A DNA stretch of 64,000 bases from Methylobacterium persicinum (GCF_022179525.1 NZ_BPQX01000053.1:1-64000); one strand, 5' to 3'. Positions 18,717 through 27,000 are shown, numbered from the stretch's first letter. Numbers and translations: made by a program. The notes: generated by a model not told the origin, from the letters alone.

Positions 18717-18725
18717 CGCGGCCAC

Positions 18726-18748
18726 CCCTCCCCCGCAGCGGGGGAGGG
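18726..18748. repeat. Perfect palindrome between mch and orf7
   Basis: CCCTCCCCCGC and GCGGGGGAGGG are 11-base perfect arms around a single central A. In RNA it would be a very stable hairpin in the mch-orf7 spacer; no T run follows, so it is not a classical terminator. It resembles short palindromic REP units of alphaproteobacteria. Confidence 0.65.
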
Positions 18749-18769
18749 ATCTCTCCCGAGCTGACATCC

Positions 18770-19678
18770 ATGCGCATCGCCCTCGCGGCCGATAATGGCA
18801 ACTGGCACAAGGCAAGGCTCCTGGCGGCCCTCCGGGCGCAGGGAGTCGAGCCGGTGCTGTTCTCCCTGGCCGACGTGACCATCGAGACCGGGGCCGGCGA
18901 GCCCCTCCGGGTGCCGGGCTTCGACGGCGCCCTGCCGGACGGGGTGCTGCTGCGGACCATCGCGGGGGGCACCTTCGAGGCGACGACCATGCGTCTCGGC
19001 GTGCTGCACGCCCTGGTCGCCGCGGGCTGCGTCGTCTGGAACTCGCCCGTGGCCATCGAGCGCTCGGTGGACAAGGCGGCGACCTCGCTCCTCGTCGCCC
19101 GCGCCGGCCTGCCGACGCCGGAGACCTGGGTCGTCTCCACCCGGGAGGCCGCCGCCGCCGTCGCCACCCGTGAGGCGAGGCCCGGAAATCCCCTGGTCCT
19201 CAAGCCCCTGTTCGGTTCCCAGGGGGAAGGCCTCGCCCTGATCGAGCGGCCCGAGGACCTTCCGGAGGAGGAAGCGGTCTCGCGGGTGTTCTACCTGCAG
19301 CGCTACGTCCCCCGCCGGGACGGCCTGTGGCGGGATTTTCGCGTGTTCGTCTGCGACGGCCGGGCTGTCGCCGGGATGATCCGCGAGGGCGATGGCTGGA
19401 TCACCAACGTCCACCGCGGGGGTAGGCCCCTGCCCTGGGCGATGCCCCCGGCGGCCGCCGAACTCGCCGAGGCCGCGGCGGCCGCGGTGGGCGTCGCCTA
19501 TTCCGGCGTCGACCTCGTCGAGGACGGGGTGGGCGGCTACGCGGTGCTGGAGGTGAACTCCATGCCGGCATGGTCCGGCCTCCAGACCGTCTGCGAGGTG
19601 GATATCGCGGCGAGCGTGGTGCGCGGCTTCCTGACGGCGGTGCGGGCGCAGACGCGCCCGCGCCTCGTCGTCGCCTGA
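18770..19678 (+). CDS. RimK-type ATP-grasp ligase Orf7
   Basis: A 302-residue ATP-grasp protein of the RimK/MptN type: LVLKPLFGSQGEG (ATP loop, about residues 140-152), a DFRVFV strand and the metal ligand motif VLEVNSMPAW near residue 265. RimK relatives add glutamate to small molecules; the archaeal MptN adds glutamate to H4MPT. A role in tailoring H4MPT or the polyglutamate tail of methylofuran is therefore likely but inferred. The ATG at 18770 begins the recognisable domain; the open frame upstream only shadows mch. Confidence 0.88.
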   Translation: MRIALAADNGNWHKARLLAALRAQGVEPVLFSLADVTIETGAGEPLRVPGFDGALPDGVLLRTIAGGTFEATTMRLGVLHALVAAGCVVWNSPVAIERSVDKAATSLLVARAGLPTPETWVVSTREAAAAVATREARPGNPLVLKPLFGSQGEGLALIERPEDLPEEEAVSRVFYLQRYVPRRDGLWRDFRVFVCDGRAVAGMIREGDGWITNVHRGGRPLPWAMPPAAAELAEAAAAAVGVAYSGVDLVEDGVGGYAVLEVNSMPAWSGLQTVCEVDIAASVVRGFLTAVRAQTRPRLVVA

Positions 19679-19710
19679 ACGGCCCCCGCCGCATCACAAT
19701 TCTTAGACCG

Positions 19711-19818
19711 CCTCATCCTGAGGTGCCCGCGCCAGCGGGCCTCGAAGGAGGGCTCCAGGGATCGCGGAGCCTTCCGGAGCCCTCCTGCGAGGCTGCTCCG
19801 CAGCACTTCAGCATGAGG
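19711..19818. repeat. Intergenic inverted repeat, family B (copy 1)
   Basis: CCTCATCCTGAGGTGC at the left, GCCTCGAAGGAGGGCTCCAG in the left arm, its complement GGAGCCCTCCTGCGAGGC in the right arm, and a degenerate end CTTCAGCATGAGG. It lies between orf7 and orf17. Confidence 0.8.
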
Positions 19819-19880
19819 GGGTTGGGCGGGAGAGGTCTGTCGTCTTCCGTGAAGGATCCCAACGAAAGGCGCCCCGACCA

Positions 19881-20714
19881 ATGCTCCATCCCGAACGGAT
19901 CGCCGGCCTCTACCGGGATGCCTGCCACGCCGAACTCGACGCGTTGAAGGTCGGCAACGTCCACGCCTACGCCGCCGGGCACCGGATGGAGGTGGCCGAC
20001 TTCGCCCGGAGCGCCGAGGTCTCCGCCGGGCCGCTCGCGGAGGCTGGTTCGGGGGTCGGAGCGCGGGTGCTCGGAGGCGTCGCCGCCACCCGGGAGGCGG
20101 TGGGGCAGAACACCAACCTCGGCATCCTGCTCCTCTGCGCGCCCCTCGCCCTGGCAGCGGAGGAGGGCATCACCCTGGCGGCTGCGTTAGGGCGGCTGGG
20201 GCCGGAGGATGCGAGGGACGTCTTCGCCGCGATCCGCCTCGCCTCGCCCGGCGGCCTCGGCCAAGCCACCCGCTACGACGTCACCGCGGAGGAGGCCGAG
20301 CCGCCCCCGCTCTCCGCGGCCATGGCCGAGGCCGCCCCCCGGGACCGTATCGCCCGGGCCTACGTCACCGCCTTCGAGGACGTGCGCGAGGTCGGTCTTC
20401 CGGCGCTGGAGGCCGCCCGGGCGGTGGGGCTCGACGCGCCCTGGTCCGCGAGCGCAGTGCATCTGGCCTACCTCGCCGCCTTCCCGGACAGCCATGTCCT
20501 GCGCAAGCACGGGGAGGTCACGGCCCGCGCGGTCCGGGACCGGGCCGCGGCGCTGAGGGCGGAGATCGATATGGCGAGCCGGCCCGTGGCGGCCCTGCTC
20601 GCATTCGACACGGAGTTGAAGGAGCAGGGTATCAATCCCGGCACCAGCGCTGATTTCACCGTGGCAACCCTTTTCTGGAGGGCCTTGGTCGAGGCTGGCG
20701 CATCGCTGGGTTGA
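19881..20714 (+). CDS. triphosphoribosyl-dephospho-CoA synthase-like protein Orf17
   Basis: A 277-residue helical protein of the CitG/MdcB family. CitG moves ADP-dephospho-CoA onto a ribosyl acceptor in citrate lyase prosthetic group synthesis; the motifs VGNVHAY, GQNTNLGILLL and SPGGLG are those of the family. No citrate or malonate lyase genes are near, so a transfer in H4MPT or methylofuran assembly is the likelier job (inferred). Ends 254 bases before fae. Confidence 0.85.
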   Translation: MLHPERIAGLYRDACHAELDALKVGNVHAYAAGHRMEVADFARSAEVSAGPLAEAGSGVGARVLGGVAATREAVGQNTNLGILLLCAPLALAAEEGITLAAALGRLGPEDARDVFAAIRLASPGGLGQATRYDVTAEEAEPPPLSAAMAEAAPRDRIARAYVTAFEDVREVGLPALEAARAVGLDAPWSASAVHLAYLAAFPDSHVLRKHGEVTARAVRDRAAALRAEIDMASRPVAALLAFDTELKEQGINPGTSADFTVATLFWRALVEAGASLG

Positions 20715-20806
20715 TCGGACCGCGGGCGTGGGCTTCCGCCTGCCGTATCACGCGCAATCCTTTCGTCGGCACAGAGATATTCCTCAAAATCAGGGCGTTG
20801 CGCGCC

Positions 20807-20835
20807 TTGTGACAGAAAGGGCCCCGCTGTAGGGT
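20807..20835 (+). promoter_or_regulatory. Candidate promoter for fae
   Basis: TTGTGA and TAGGGT are separated by exactly 17 bases, about 130 bases before the fae ATG, within a 254-base spacer after orf17. The long leader this implies (about 125 bases) contains GC-rich inverted segments. Fae is among the most abundant proteins in these bacteria, so a dedicated promoter is expected. Confidence 0.4.
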
Positions 20836-20968
20836 CCCGCCGCTGTCCGGCCCAACCGGCCCGGTTCGCCCAGTGAGGGATGGCCGGGCGCCGACAACAA
20901 GGATGGCTTTCCGGCAGCGGCTTCGTCCGGCGCCGCAGCCTCTTTACGGATTCAGGGAGAGACACCGA

Positions 20969-21481
20969 ATGGCGAAGATCAACAAGGTTATGGTCGGCGA
21001 GGCTCTCGTCGGCGATGGCAACGAGGTCGCCCATATCGACCTGATCATCGGACCGCGCGGCTCGCCCGCCGAGACCGCGTTCTGCAACGGCCTGACCAAC
21101 AACAAGCACGGCTTCACCAGCCTGCTCGCGGTGATCGCGCCGAACCTGCCGTGCAAGCCGAACACGCTGATGTTCAACAAGGTCACGATCAACGATGCCC
21201 GCCAGGCGGTGCAGATGTTCGGACCGGCCCAGCACGGCGTGGCGAAGGCGGTGCAGGATTGCGTCGCCGAAGGCATCATCCCGGCGGACGAGGCCGACGA
21301 CCTGTACGTGCTGGTCGGCGTGTTCATCCACTGGGAAGCGGCCGACGACGCCAAGATCCAGCAGTACAACTACGAGGCCACGAAGCTGTCGATCCAGCGC
21401 GCGGTCAGCGGCGAGCCGAAGGCTGCGACCGTCACCGAGCAGCGCAACTCGGCCAAGCACCCCTTCGCCGCCAACGCTTAG
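20969..21481 (+). CDS. fae: formaldehyde-activating enzyme
   Basis: Condenses formaldehyde with H4MPT to methylene-H4MPT in the cytoplasm, the entry point of the pathway and the main formaldehyde defence. The 170-residue protein has the start [20 protein letters not shown] with the conserved catalytic histidine (H22 here, in VAHID), [14 protein letters not shown] and the C-terminal HPFAANA. A GGGAGAG site precedes the ATG at 20969; the upstream open frame to 20873 lacks family similarity. Confidence 0.97.
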   Translation: MAKINKVMVGEALVGDGNEVAHIDLIIGPRGSPAETAFCNGLTNNKHGFTSLLAVIAPNLPCKPNTLMFNKVTINDARQAVQMFGPAQHGVAKAVQDCVAEGIIPADEADDLYVLVGVFIHWEAADDAKIQQYNYEATKLSIQRAVSGEPKAATVTEQRNSAKHPFAANA

Positions 21482-21629
21482 ATCGGGGACGGCCCTGGGC
21501 AGAGCGCACCTCCGCCCGCACCGCGGGGTCTGATCCAGCGGCTGGCTTCGATCTTCCTCGGCCGTTAGGGCGTGACGCGGAAAGCCGGGCTCCGGTGATC
21601 CGCCGAACGAGGGCGAGGATTAAGGACAT

Positions 21630-21752
21630 GCGGCCGTCCCCTTGGACGGCGGCGTGTTCCGGGCGGTGCTCCGCCCGGGGCGTTTCACGGTTGGGCCGAA
21701 GGCCCCGACGGAACACGATGGAACGGGGCGGCGCGAGCCGTCCCGTTTTTTC
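21630..21752 (+). ncRNA. Candidate structured small RNA with rho-independent terminator
   Basis: Four consecutive helices can be drawn by eye: hairpin GCCGTCC/GGACGGC (21633-21650, loop CCTT); a closing stem GTGTTCCG/CGGAACAC (21654-21661 with 21709-21716) enclosing GGGCGG/CCGCCC (21661-21676, loop TGCT) and GTTGGGCC/GGCCCCGAC (21690-21709, GAA loop, one bulge); then the terminator at 21723-21752. It lies 150 bases after fae and ends 150 bases before the next gene. It does not match SRP RNA, 6S RNA, tmRNA or RNase P as I know them. It could also be a 3' end of the fae transcript or a cis-acting leader. Confidence 0.5.
21723..21752 (+). terminator. Rho-independent terminator downstream of fae
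   Basis: ACGGGGCGGC pairs with GCCGTCCCGT (10 pairs, one G-U) around a GCGA tetraloop and is followed by TTTTT. This is the most canonical terminator in the window and would end the fae transcript or the small RNA upstream of it. Confidence 0.85.
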
Positions 21753-21901
21753 GTGGCGCGATCCTTCGTTGCCGGACGGGCAGCAAGACCCCATCTGAGG
21801 GCCGCGGCACCGGGAGCCAAGCTCTCCACCGGCCGTTTCGCTCTCGATCCCCCCGTCACCGCGCGGCGCCTCGTGCGCCGCTCACAACCCCGGTCCGTCC
21901 C

Positions 21902-22216
21902 ATGCCGAAGCCTCTCATCGTCGACATCCCGCACGATCTCGGCCAGGCCGAGGCGAAGCGCCGGCTCGAGGAGGGGACGGAACAGGCCCGGGCGCTCCTG
22001 TCCAAGAGCGGCATCGCCGTCGATCAACTCGGCTGGACCGGGGACCGCCTCGATTTCGGCGTGTCCGCCATGGCGCAGAAGATCGCCGGGACGATCGACG
22101 TCGGCGCGGAGAGCGTGCGGCTCGAGGTAAAGCTGCCGTTCCTGCTCGCCCTGTTCGCGGAGAAGATCCAGAAGGTCGCGAGCAAGGAAGGCAACCTCCT
22201 CCTGACCAAGAAGTAG
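21902..22216 (+). CDS. polyhydroxyalkanoic acid system (PHA granule-associated) family protein
   Basis: A 104-residue protein of the small PHA_gran_rgn family: it begins with a strand-rich PLIVDIPHDLGQAEAKRRLEEG segment and ends with the amphipathic LLALFAEKIQKVAS helix. Members are linked to polyhydroxyalkanoate granules in some bacteria, though direct function is unproven. Methylobacterium stores polyhydroxybutyrate. It stands alone, after the structured RNA and before the proline-rich peptide. Confidence 0.75.
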   Translation: MPKPLIVDIPHDLGQAEAKRRLEEGTEQARALLSKSGIAVDQLGWTGDRLDFGVSAMAQKIAGTIDVGAESVRLEVKLPFLLALFAEKIQKVASKEGNLLLTKK

Positions 22217-22295
22217 GCGGAACCTCCCGGCTCCCGGTCCGTTCGCCTTGCCACGACGGCCCCGGGAAGGGGCTGCAAGCGAGGAAAACCGCCAG

Positions 22296-22517
22296 ATGTC
22301 GAATCCCGGTTCCGTTCCGGAAGTGCCCCAGCCGGCCCCGAGCCCTGCGCCGGACACGCCCTACGATCCGCCGCAGATCCCCACCCCCGGACCCTCGCCG
22401 GAGATCCCCGGGAACACCCCCGCCGAAGCGCCCGGCATCCAGCCGCCGGAGATCCCGGTGAACGATCCCGGCGGCCCGGAGATCAGCCCGCCCGGACCGG
22501 CCAACCCCACGGCGTGA
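22296..22517 (+). CDS. proline-rich small protein, unknown function
   Basis: A 73-residue product from the ATG at 22296 (GCGAGG upstream). Proline makes up well over a third of residues, in PxxP-type runs separated by Glu, Ala and Gly, with no cysteine, no signal peptide and no hydrophobic core, so it should be an extended disordered chain. Codon third positions are GC-rich as in neighbours. It could be a spurious frame in GC-rich DNA, but the start, ribosome site and regular pattern argue for a gene. Confidence 0.5.
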   Translation: MSNPGSVPEVPQPAPSPAPDTPYDPPQIPTPGPSPEIPGNTPAEAPGIQPPEIPVNDPGGPEISPPGPANPTA

Positions 22518-22563
22518 GTGTTCCCGGCGGCGTTGCATCCACTCATTGCTGTCGCCCCCTCGA

Positions 22564-22654
22564 CGTCATTGCGAACGATCTGAAGCAATCCAGGGCAACG
22601 GGCCATTCCCGGATGTTGCGCCCCCTGCATTGCTTCGATGCGCTCGCAATGACG
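22564..22654. repeat. Intergenic inverted repeat, family A (copy 4)
   Basis: CGTCATTGCGAACGATC with GAAGCAATCCAGGG on the left and the complement with three mismatches on the right, spacer about 33 bases. It lies between the proline-rich gene and uup. Confidence 0.8.
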
Positions 22655-22724
22655 GAGGTCGCTCACGGAGTCTGTGGCCTTCGCAGCGTTTGAAGACACG
22701 GCGCGTCGCTGCCATAAGCGCCCC

Positions 22725-24536
22725 ATGGCCGCCCCCCCGCTTCTCACCCTTCAGGATGCCGCGCTGACTTTCGGCGGCACGCCGCTGATCACCCGCGCCG
22801 ATCTCACCATCGCCCCCGGCGACCGGACTTGCCTCGTGGGCCGCAATGGCTCGGGCAAGTCGACCCTGATGAAGATCGCCGCCGGCCTCGTGGAGCCCGA
22901 CAAGGGGCGGCTGTTCGTCCAGCCCGGCACGACCATCCGCTACCTCGCGCAGGAGCCGGACTTCTCCGGTTTCACCACGACCCTCGACTTCGTGGAAGCG
23001 GGCCTCGCCCCGGGCGATCCGGCCCATCGTGCCCGCTACCTGCTCGAAAGCCTCGGCATGACCGGCGAGGAGGATCCGTCCCGGCTCTCGGGAGGCGAGG
23101 GCCGCCGGGTGGCCCTCGCCCGGGCCCTGGCGCCCGAGCCCGACGTGCTGCTCCTCGATGAGCCGACGAACCACCTCGATCTGCCGGCGATCGAGTGGTT
23201 AGAAGCTGAACTCAAGGGCATCCGGGCCGCCCTGGTCCTCATCAGCCACGACCGGCGCTTCCTCTCGGCCCTGTCCCGGTCCACCGTCTGGCTGGACCGG
23301 GGCGAGACCCGCCGGATCGAGCAGGGGTTCTCCGGATTCGAGGCGTGGCGCGACGCCTTCCTCGAAGAGGAGGAGCGCAACCAGCACAAGCTCGACCGCA
23401 AGATCGCCGACGAAGAGCATTGGCTGCGCTACGGCGTCACCGCCCGGCGGAAGCGCAACGTTCGCCGCCTCGGCAACCTCCACGCCCTCCGCAAGGACCG
23501 TCGGGAGCACCGCCGCCCGGTCGGGTCGGTGAGCATGCAGGCGAGCGACGTCGAGGCGTCCGGTGCCCTGGTCGTCGAGGCGCGGGGCGTCTCGAAATCC
23601 TACGGCGAGCGGCGGATCGTGGAGACCCTCACGCTCCGGGTGATGCGCGGCGACCGGCTCGGCATCGTCGGCGCCAACGGAGCGGGCAAGTCGACCCTCA
23701 TCAAGCTCCTGACGGGCGAGATCGCCCCCGATTCGGGGGAGATCGTCCTCGGCACGAATCTCAAGCCGGTGATCCTCGACCAGGGCCGGGCCGCCTTGGA
23801 GCCGGGCATGACCGTCACCGACGTCCTCACCGGGGGCCGGGGCGACAGCGTCACCGTCAACGGCCGCAGCCGGCATGTCATCGGCTACCTGAAGGACTTC
23901 CTGTTCGCTCCGGAACAGGCCCGCACGCCGGTGTCGGTGCTGTCCGGCGGCGAGCGCAACCGGCTGCTGATCGCCAAGGCCCTGGCGCAGCCCTCGAACC
24001 TCCTCGTCCTCGATGAGCCGACCAACGACCTCGACCTCGAGACCCTCGACCTGCTCCAGGAGATGCTGGACGATTACGAGGGCACCCTGCTCCTCGTGAG
24101 CCACGACCGCGACTTCCTCGACCGGGTGGTCGGCAGCGTGCTGGTCTCGGAAGGGGAGGGGCGCTGGGTGGAGTATGCCGGCGGCTATACGGACATGCTC
24201 ACCCAGCGGGGCAAGGGCGTTGAGGCTCGCGGCGCGGCCGGCCGGAAGGCCGAGCCCAGACCCGAGCGGGCGGAACCCCGGGACAAGGCGCCACCCCCGG
24301 CCGGCAAGCCGAAGCTCGGCTTCAAGGACCAGCACGAGTTGAAGACTCTGCCGGCCCGCATTGAGAAGCTCGAAGCGGCGATCGTCCAGCTCAAGGGCAT
24401 CCTCGACGACCCCGATCTGTATGCCCGCGACCCGGCGCGCTTCGAGAAGGCGAGCGCCACCCTCGCCCAGGCGGAGACGGAACTCGCCGCCGCCGAAGAC
24501 CGCTGGCTCGAGCTGGAGGTGCTGCGGGACGGGTAG
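22725..24536 (+). CDS. uup: ABC-F family ATPase, Uup type
   Basis: A 603-residue protein with two ABC cassettes and no membrane segments. Walker A motifs GRNGSGKST (about residue 43) and GANGAGKST, signatures LSGGE in both halves, and Walker B LLLDEPTNHLD and LVLDEPTNDLD. After a charged linker the C terminus forms a coiled coil (about 535-600) as in Uup, which binds DNA or ribosomes and affects transposon precise excision and ribosome assembly in E. coli. Start ATG at 22725 gives the normal N terminus. Confidence 0.92.
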   Translation: MAAPPLLTLQDAALTFGGTPLITRADLTIAPGDRTCLVGRNGSGKSTLMKIAAGLVEPDKGRLFVQPGTTIRYLAQEPDFSGFTTTLDFVEAGLAPGDPAHRARYLLESLGMTGEEDPSRLSGGEGRRVALARALAPEPDVLLLDEPTNHLDLPAIEWLEAELKGIRAALVLISHDRRFLSALSRSTVWLDRGETRRIEQGFSGFEAWRDAFLEEEERNQHKLDRKIADEEHWLRYGVTARRKRNVRRLGNLHALRKDRREHRRPVGSVSMQASDVEASGALVVEARGVSKSYGERRIVETLTLRVMRGDRLGIVGANGAGKSTLIKLLTGEIAPDSGEIVLGTNLKPVILDQGRAALEPGMTVTDVLTGGRGDSVTVNGRSRHVIGYLKDFLFAPEQARTPVSVLSGGERNRLLIAKALAQPSNLLVLDEPTNDLDLETLDLLQEMLDDYEGTLLLVSHDRDFLDRVVGSVLVSEGEGRWVEYAGGYTDMLTQRGKGVEARGAAGRKAEPRPERAEPRDKAPPPAGKPKLGFKDQHELKTLPARIEKLEAAIVQLKGILDDPDLYARDPARFEKASATLAQAETELAAAEDRWLELEVLRDG

Positions 24537-24548
24537 GGCCCACTAACC

Positions 24549-24642
24549 CCGTCATTGCGAGCGCAGCGAAGCAATCCAGGGATCCGCGCGGTCTTGAGGC
24601 GTCCCGCATCCCTGGATTGCTTCGCTGCGCTCGCAATGACGG
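24549..24642. repeat. Intergenic inverted repeat, family A (copy 5)
   Basis: CCGTCATTGCGAGCGCAGCG plus GAAGCAATCCAGGGAT on the left and a perfect reverse complement on the right around about 30 bases. It starts 12 bases after uup, and a T run (ATTTTT) follows its right end, so it might help end uup transcription. This is the cleanest copy in the window. Confidence 0.85.
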
Positions 24643-24766
24643 TGAGGATTTTTCGGACACCGTTCCTACCGTGATCCCCGCCCTAGTCTTCGATGGCCTC
24701 GTTGCCCTCGTGCTGCCGGAAACAGCCTATGGTATAGGGGCGCCTCCTACCCGTCGGACCCGATCC

Positions 24767-26665
24767 GTGCCGCAGTTCGAGACGTCCGCCCGTGCCCTGC
24801 GCCGCGCCGGCTGGCTCGCCGGCTTGCTCCCCCTTGCCGGGATCTGGGTCGCCCTCGCGTCTTGGACCGCTCCTGGTATCGCCGACCGGATCGCCAAGGA
24901 AGGCGAAGGCGTCGCCGCCACCACCACCGCTGCCGCGAATGGCGAGCCCTGGCTGCGGGTCACGGCACAGGGCCGGGACCTCGTGGCCCAGGGCGAGGCG
25001 CCCGACGAGACCGGCCGGGCCGTCGTCCTCGCCCGACTCTCCGCCCTCGACGGTCCGCGCCGGATCGTGTCCGAGGTCGGCCTCGTGGAGACGGCGGCGC
25101 CATTCCGTTGGGCGGCGACCTGGGCCGGCGGGGCGGGCGTCACCGTCGAAGGCAGCCGCCCGGTCGAGATCGGCCGGCGTGCCCTGGAGGTGGAGGTGAC
25201 GGGGGCCATCGGAACGGGGACGCCCCTGCGGGACGGCACCCGCGCGGCCCGCGGCGCCCCGCCGGATTTTCCGTCCGCCGCCGCATTCCTCGCTGCCCGC
25301 CTCCCGAGCCTCGCGCCGGGGGGCCGGGCGGTGATCACCGACACGGTCCTCAGCATCTCGGGCGAAGCGGTGGACCTCGCCGCCTACGATGCCCTGCGCA
25401 CCGCCCTCGCGCGGCCGCCGGAGGGGTACAGCCTCGGCCGGGTCGAGATCCTGCCGCCGCGAATTGGCGATTACCGCTTCGTCCTCGCCCGGGTCGGGGC
25501 GGGGATGACGCTCACGGGCTATGTCCCATCGGAGGCCGCCCGGCAGGCGGCCCTGTCCCTGGCCCGGATGCTGACCGATGGCGGCCCCGTGGAAGACCGG
25601 CTCCAGGCCGCCCGCGGCCTGCCGGAGACGGTCGATCCCCTGGCCCTGACCGCATTCATGGGCAAGCTCGCCGGGCTGATTCAGACCGGCGAGGTGGCTT
25701 ATGCGGGCGGCGCCGTCTCGGTCCATGGCGATGCCATCGATCCCCAGGCGATCCCCGAAGCGCAGGCCCTCCTGCGGGACGAGCGCCCCCCCGGTGTCGG
25801 CGCGGGAACGGTGAGCCTCGCCGCCAAGCCGCTCTCGCCCTATCGGGTCAGCCTGCGCCGGAGCCCCGAATCGGTGACGGTGAGCGGCCATCTGCCCGAT
25901 GAGGAAGCCCGGCGGCGTCTCCTCGCCATCCTGCGTCAGCGCCTCTACCGCGAGCCGGTGATCGACCGCACGCGCCTCGCCGAGGGCGCCCCGCCCGGCC
26001 TCGGCACCGCTTTGGAGGCAGGCGCTGGGCTGCTCTCCACCCTTGCCACGGGCGAGGCGACCGTAAAGGACCGTACCCTCACCGTCACGGGCGAGAGCCT
26101 CTATCCGGAGGCCGCCGCCCGCGCGCCCGAACGATTCTCTGCCCTTCCGGCCGGCTGGACGGGGGCAGCTGCCGTCGCCCCCCGGGAGCCGGAGGCACGG
26201 CGAGACGCGGAATCCTGCCGGGAAGGTGTCGCCGCCGCCACCGCGACGGCGGATCTGCGCTTCCCCGTGGGCAGCACGAGCCTGAACCCGGCCTTCTACC
26301 CCGCCCTCGATGCCCTGGCCTCGGTGGCCCGGGCCTGCCCCGACCTTCGTGTGGCGGTGTCGGGGCCCGCCGACCCGCCGGGGGCCAAGCCCGCCCCGCC
26401 GCCGGAGGAGGCCGCCAAACCGGTCAAATCGTCCGAGAAGAAGCCCGCCGAGAAGAAGCCGCCCGCCAAAATTGCCAAGGCGGAGGACAAGAAGCCCCCT
26501 GAGGGCACCGAGGCCAAGCCGGCGGAAGACGAGGCGTCCGGCCTCGCCCGCCAGCGGGCGCAGGCCCTGGTGGAATACCTGCTCCAGGCCGGGATGAAGC
26601 CCGGCCAGGTGGCGGCGGGACCGGACAGGGGGGCGGGGCCGGCGACGGTCGCGCTGGCCCCGTGA
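24767..26665 (+). CDS. envelope protein with BON-like repeats and an interrupted OmpA-like domain
   Basis: About 632 residues from a GTG at 24767 (start uncertain; the frame is open back to 24617 inside the repeat). One transmembrane segment (about 13-33, WLAGLLPLAGIWVALASW) anchors a periplasmic part with repeated BON-like modules. The C terminus resembles OmpA peptidoglycan-binding domains: FPVGSTSLNP, then VSGPAD in place of the usual GHTD, and LARQRAQALVEYLL. Between those two a stretch of about 55 residues rich in Lys, Pro, Ala and Glu is inserted. Family assignment is tentative. Confidence 0.7.
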   Translation: MPQFETSARALRRAGWLAGLLPLAGIWVALASWTAPGIADRIAKEGEGVAATTTAAANGEPWLRVTAQGRDLVAQGEAPDETGRAVVLARLSALDGPRRIVSEVGLVETAAPFRWAATWAGGAGVTVEGSRPVEIGRRALEVEVTGAIGTGTPLRDGTRAARGAPPDFPSAAAFLAARLPSLAPGGRAVITDTVLSISGEAVDLAAYDALRTALARPPEGYSLGRVEILPPRIGDYRFVLARVGAGMTLTGYVPSEAARQAALSLARMLTDGGPVEDRLQAARGLPETVDPLALTAFMGKLAGLIQTGEVAYAGGAVSVHGDAIDPQAIPEAQALLRDERPPGVGAGTVSLAAKPLSPYRVSLRRSPESVTVSGHLPDEEARRRLLAILRQRLYREPVIDRTRLAEGAPPGLGTALEAGAGLLSTLATGEATVKDRTLTVTGESLYPEAAARAPERFSALPAGWTGAAAVAPREPEARRDAESCREGVAAATATADLRFPVGSTSLNPAFYPALDALASVARACPDLRVAVSGPADPPGAKPAPPPEEAAKPVKSSEKKPAEKKPPAKIAKAEDKKPPEGTEAKPAEDEASGLARQRAQALVEYLLQAGMKPGQVAAGPDRGAGPATVALAP

Positions 26666-26702
26666 TCGCCGCCGGATCGATCCCCACGGAGGCTCGACGC
26701 CC

Positions 26703-26975
26703 GTGACGCTCCTCCTCGCTGCGTTCTGGCCCGGCCTCGCCGGGGCGGTGGCGCTCGGCTGCCTCGTGGGCTTCCTGGCGGGCTGGCCCCGAGACCGGGT
26801 GGTGCCCTTCGGTCTCGCGGGCCTTGCCCTCCTGGTCATGGCCCTCGCTGCAGCGCAGGTTGTACCGGGCCTTCCGGGCCTCTGGCTCGAAGGGGCCGCG
26901 TTGATGCTGCCCCCGTACCTGTCTGGCTGTGCCCTCGGCGCCCTGGGGAACCGAACGGCCGGCGCGGAACGTTGA
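26703..26975 (+). CDS. small integral membrane protein, unknown function
   Basis: Ninety residues starting at GTG with GGAGG about 10 bases upstream. Two or three hydrophobic stretches (about 5-27, 36-55, 60-83) fill most of the chain, broken by a short GWPRDR loop. No family recognised. It follows the OmpA/BON-like gene by 37 bases and is likely co-transcribed, perhaps acting with it in the envelope. Confidence 0.6.
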   Translation: MTLLLAAFWPGLAGAVALGCLVGFLAGWPRDRVVPFGLAGLALLVMALAAAQVVPGLPGLWLEGAALMLPPYLSGCALGALGNRTAGAER

Positions 26976-27000
26976 ACGGGCGCAAGGCGGGGAGGCACGG

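Noticed and set aside
21482-21901. RNase P RNA, SRP RNA, 6S RNA or tmRNA in the fae downstream region
   Set aside because: None of the core motifs of these RNAs is present; the structure is left as an unnamed candidate.
24683-26998. Minus-strand open frame of 771 codons opposite the OmpA/BON-like gene
   Set aside because: Arg/Gly/Ala-rich mirror sequence; the plus-strand frame has a membrane segment and domain motifs.
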